This document shows positions 62,794 to 64,000 of a stretch of 64,000 nucleotides of DNA, in pieces. The stretch is from contig NZ_JYIJ01000010.1 of NCBI RefSeq assembly GCF_001543895.1, positions 124,001-188,000 of the forward strand. Reading direction: 5' to 3'. The position numbers and the translations under genes are program-made. Positions within the stretch are counted from its first letter, which is position 1. Each line of letters starts with the position of its first letter. Below the pieces are notes generated by a model, which worked only from the letters and a program-made list of their open reading frames with translations, did not search any database and was not told the origin of the DNA. The DNA comes from Carbonactinospora thermoautotrophica. GTDB lineage: Bacteria > Actinomycetota > Actinomycetes > Streptomycetales > Carbonactinosporaceae.

Positions 62794-64000
62794 TTATCTG
62801 GGTGGGTGGCCGCGCCGGCGGTAGTGGCAGCTTCGGGCCTGGTGTTGGCGTCGTCGGCGTCAGCGTGACCAGGCGATTACCTGGTTGTTGGGGTGTAGGG
62901 GTGTCAGGAGCAGGGCGGTCAGGAGCCTGCGGATTTCGGGCACGGTGAGCGGGATCAGCTCACTGTCGCGGGGATCCTCGCCCCCTTTGCGGCGTTGGCG
63001 CGCGCGACGGTCAACCACGCGTGGGCCAGCATGGACAAGGTGATGTGGGCGTACCAGGCGCGGTAGTGGCGGGCCTGGTCGTGGTCCAGGCCGGCGTCGG
63101 TCTTGGCTTGGTGGAAGCATTCTTCGGTCGCCCAGCGGGTGCCGGCCACCCGGGCCAGTTCGGTCAGGGTGGCGTGGCGGGGCCCGGAGCAGACGTAGTA
63201 GGCGATCTCGGTGGGGTCGGCGATGGAGCGGCGGGCGAGCAGCCAGTGGCCGCGGCCGGGCCGCCAGGCGATGCGGATCGGGACGCGGGCCCAGTCGTAC
63301 CGGCGCGGGCCGTGGGCGCCGTCTGCGCAGGACAGTCGCCGCCAGGCCCGGGCGGGTAGGGCGGCGACGAGCTCGTCGGCCCGCCCAAAGCCGTGCCCCG
63401 GGGCGAGGACGTCGTTGTTGCGCCGAGTGGCCAGCACATACGCCAGATCGTGTTCTTCCAGCCACACCCGCGGGTACTTCACCTGGCCGTAGGTTTCGTC
63501 CGCGGTGACCCACGCGAACGGGATCTTCGCGTCCACGGCTCGGGCCAGTATCGCCATGGCCAGCCGCGGCTTGGTGGCGAACTCGATCTCCTCGGGAATG
63601 CCGGCATCCCGGCAGCGGTCACGGTCAACCGTCCACGACTCCGGCAGGTACAGCTCCCGGCAGGTACAGCTCCCGGTCGATGAGGGTGTGGCCGTGACGG
63701 GAGGCGTAGGCGAGGAAGACACCCACCTGGCAGTTCTCAGTCCGCCCCGCGGTGCCGGAGTACTGCCGCTGTACTCCCGCCGAGCGGGTGCCCTTCTTCA
63801 CAAACCCGGTGTCATCGACGATCAGTACCGCCCCGGTGTCGCCAAGGTGTTCGACGAGGTGTCCCGCAGGTCGTCGTGGACCCCGTCAACGTCCCACTCG
63901 GCCTTGCGTAACAGCCGCTGTATCCCGTCCGGGCAGCGCTCGCCCGCGTGTTCAGCCAGTGTCTACCCGTTCTTGCGCTCCAGACCGGCTGTCAGCCCAC
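62794..64000 (-). pseudogene. Decayed IS701/IS4-type transposase, continues past the right edge
   Basis: DDE transposase readable only by joining frames. From the right edge: GLERKNG then TAG for Trp (63963-63965); a one-base loss near 63858-63865 before [20 protein letters not shown] (first catalytic Asp); a 16-bp tandem duplication (63645-63676) after DRELYLP; the body with IPFAWVTADETYG and GTRWATEECFHQAK (catalytic-region Glu); a shift at a G5 run near 62985; the tail LIPLTVPEIRRLL; then TGA for Trp at 62860-62862, ending with TAA at 62794. Five lesions show long inactivity. Terminal inverted repeats were not identified. Confidence 0.85.
63645..63676. repeat. 16-bp perfect tandem duplication in the transposase remnant
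   Basis: CAGGTACAGCTCCCGG occurs twice back to back (63645-63660 and 63661-63676). One copy encodes RELYLP of the transposase; the extra 16 bp shift the frame. Confidence 0.9.

Overview
The window is a high-GC chromosomal segment from an actinomycete (Actinomycetota). The evidence is a complete Pup-proteasome locus (trmI, arc, dop, pup, prcB, prcA, pafA, pafBC), lsr2, a tatA-tatC/helY neighbourhood, many GTG/TTG starts and several apparently leaderless promoters. I cannot name the species. Gene content resembles Streptosporangiales/Streptomycetales-type genomes. No rRNA, tRNA or CRISPR array was seen.

Layout. (1) 0.1-5.8 kb: five-gene peptide/nickel-type ABC importer operon. (2) 5.8-9.8 kb, minus strand: a large FAD/Fe-S dehydrogenase and a RecB-family nuclease. 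(3) 9.8-18.1 kb: a cell-wall amino-sugar salvage module with a secreted GH3 beta-N-acetylhexosaminidase, a BadF-type amino-sugar kinase, an RpiR/MurR-type regulator, MurQ, and a three-gene sugar ABC importer. It sits between the RecB-like nuclease and the M50 protease, which are often neighbours. (4) 18.2-34.8 kb: the proteasome/pupylation block. It is interrupted between dop and pup by an opposite-strand threonine dehydratase-like gene, and includes a tandem FKBP lipoprotein, a methyltransferase, a DUF3866 protein and the WYL regulators PafB/PafC. (5) 34.8-36.6 kb: two tiny proteins, then tatA and tatC. (6) 36.6-48 kb: accessory genes between tatC and helY: a WD40 protein, a PfkB kinase, a YihY protein, a solitary cytochrome b (qcrB-like) coupled to an unknown gene, two decayed genes (a DUF574 methyltransferase and DUF2243), a DUF456 protein and a secreted GHL10 glycosidase. 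(7) 48.1-52.1 kb: helY and a Ycf48-like lipoprotein. (8) 52.6-60.3 kb: a nitrile/amide catabolic island with amidase, cobalt-type nitrile hydratase beta and alpha, an accessory protein, the cobalt transporter NhlF and three regulators. (9) 61-64 kb: lsr2, a GNAT acetyltransferase, a decayed TPR regulator and a heavily decayed IS701/IS4-type transposase that runs off the right edge.

How the parts work together. In the island, NhlF would supply cobalt, the nitrile hydratase would convert nitriles to amides, and the amidase would convert amides to acids plus ammonia. Its control looks unusual. An ArsR-type repressor is translationally coupled to a cytoplasmic fusion of an SRPBCC domain with an AmiC-like periplasmic-binding-protein fold. 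GACAT-type motifs lie inside both the arsR promoter and the promoter of the downstream AraC-type gene, where a perfect 12-bp inverted repeat is centred on a consensus -35. The amidase gene is preceded by an elaborate potential RNA structure with a competing fold. This regulatory circuit is the best candidate in the window for an undescribed system; everything about its mechanism is inference.
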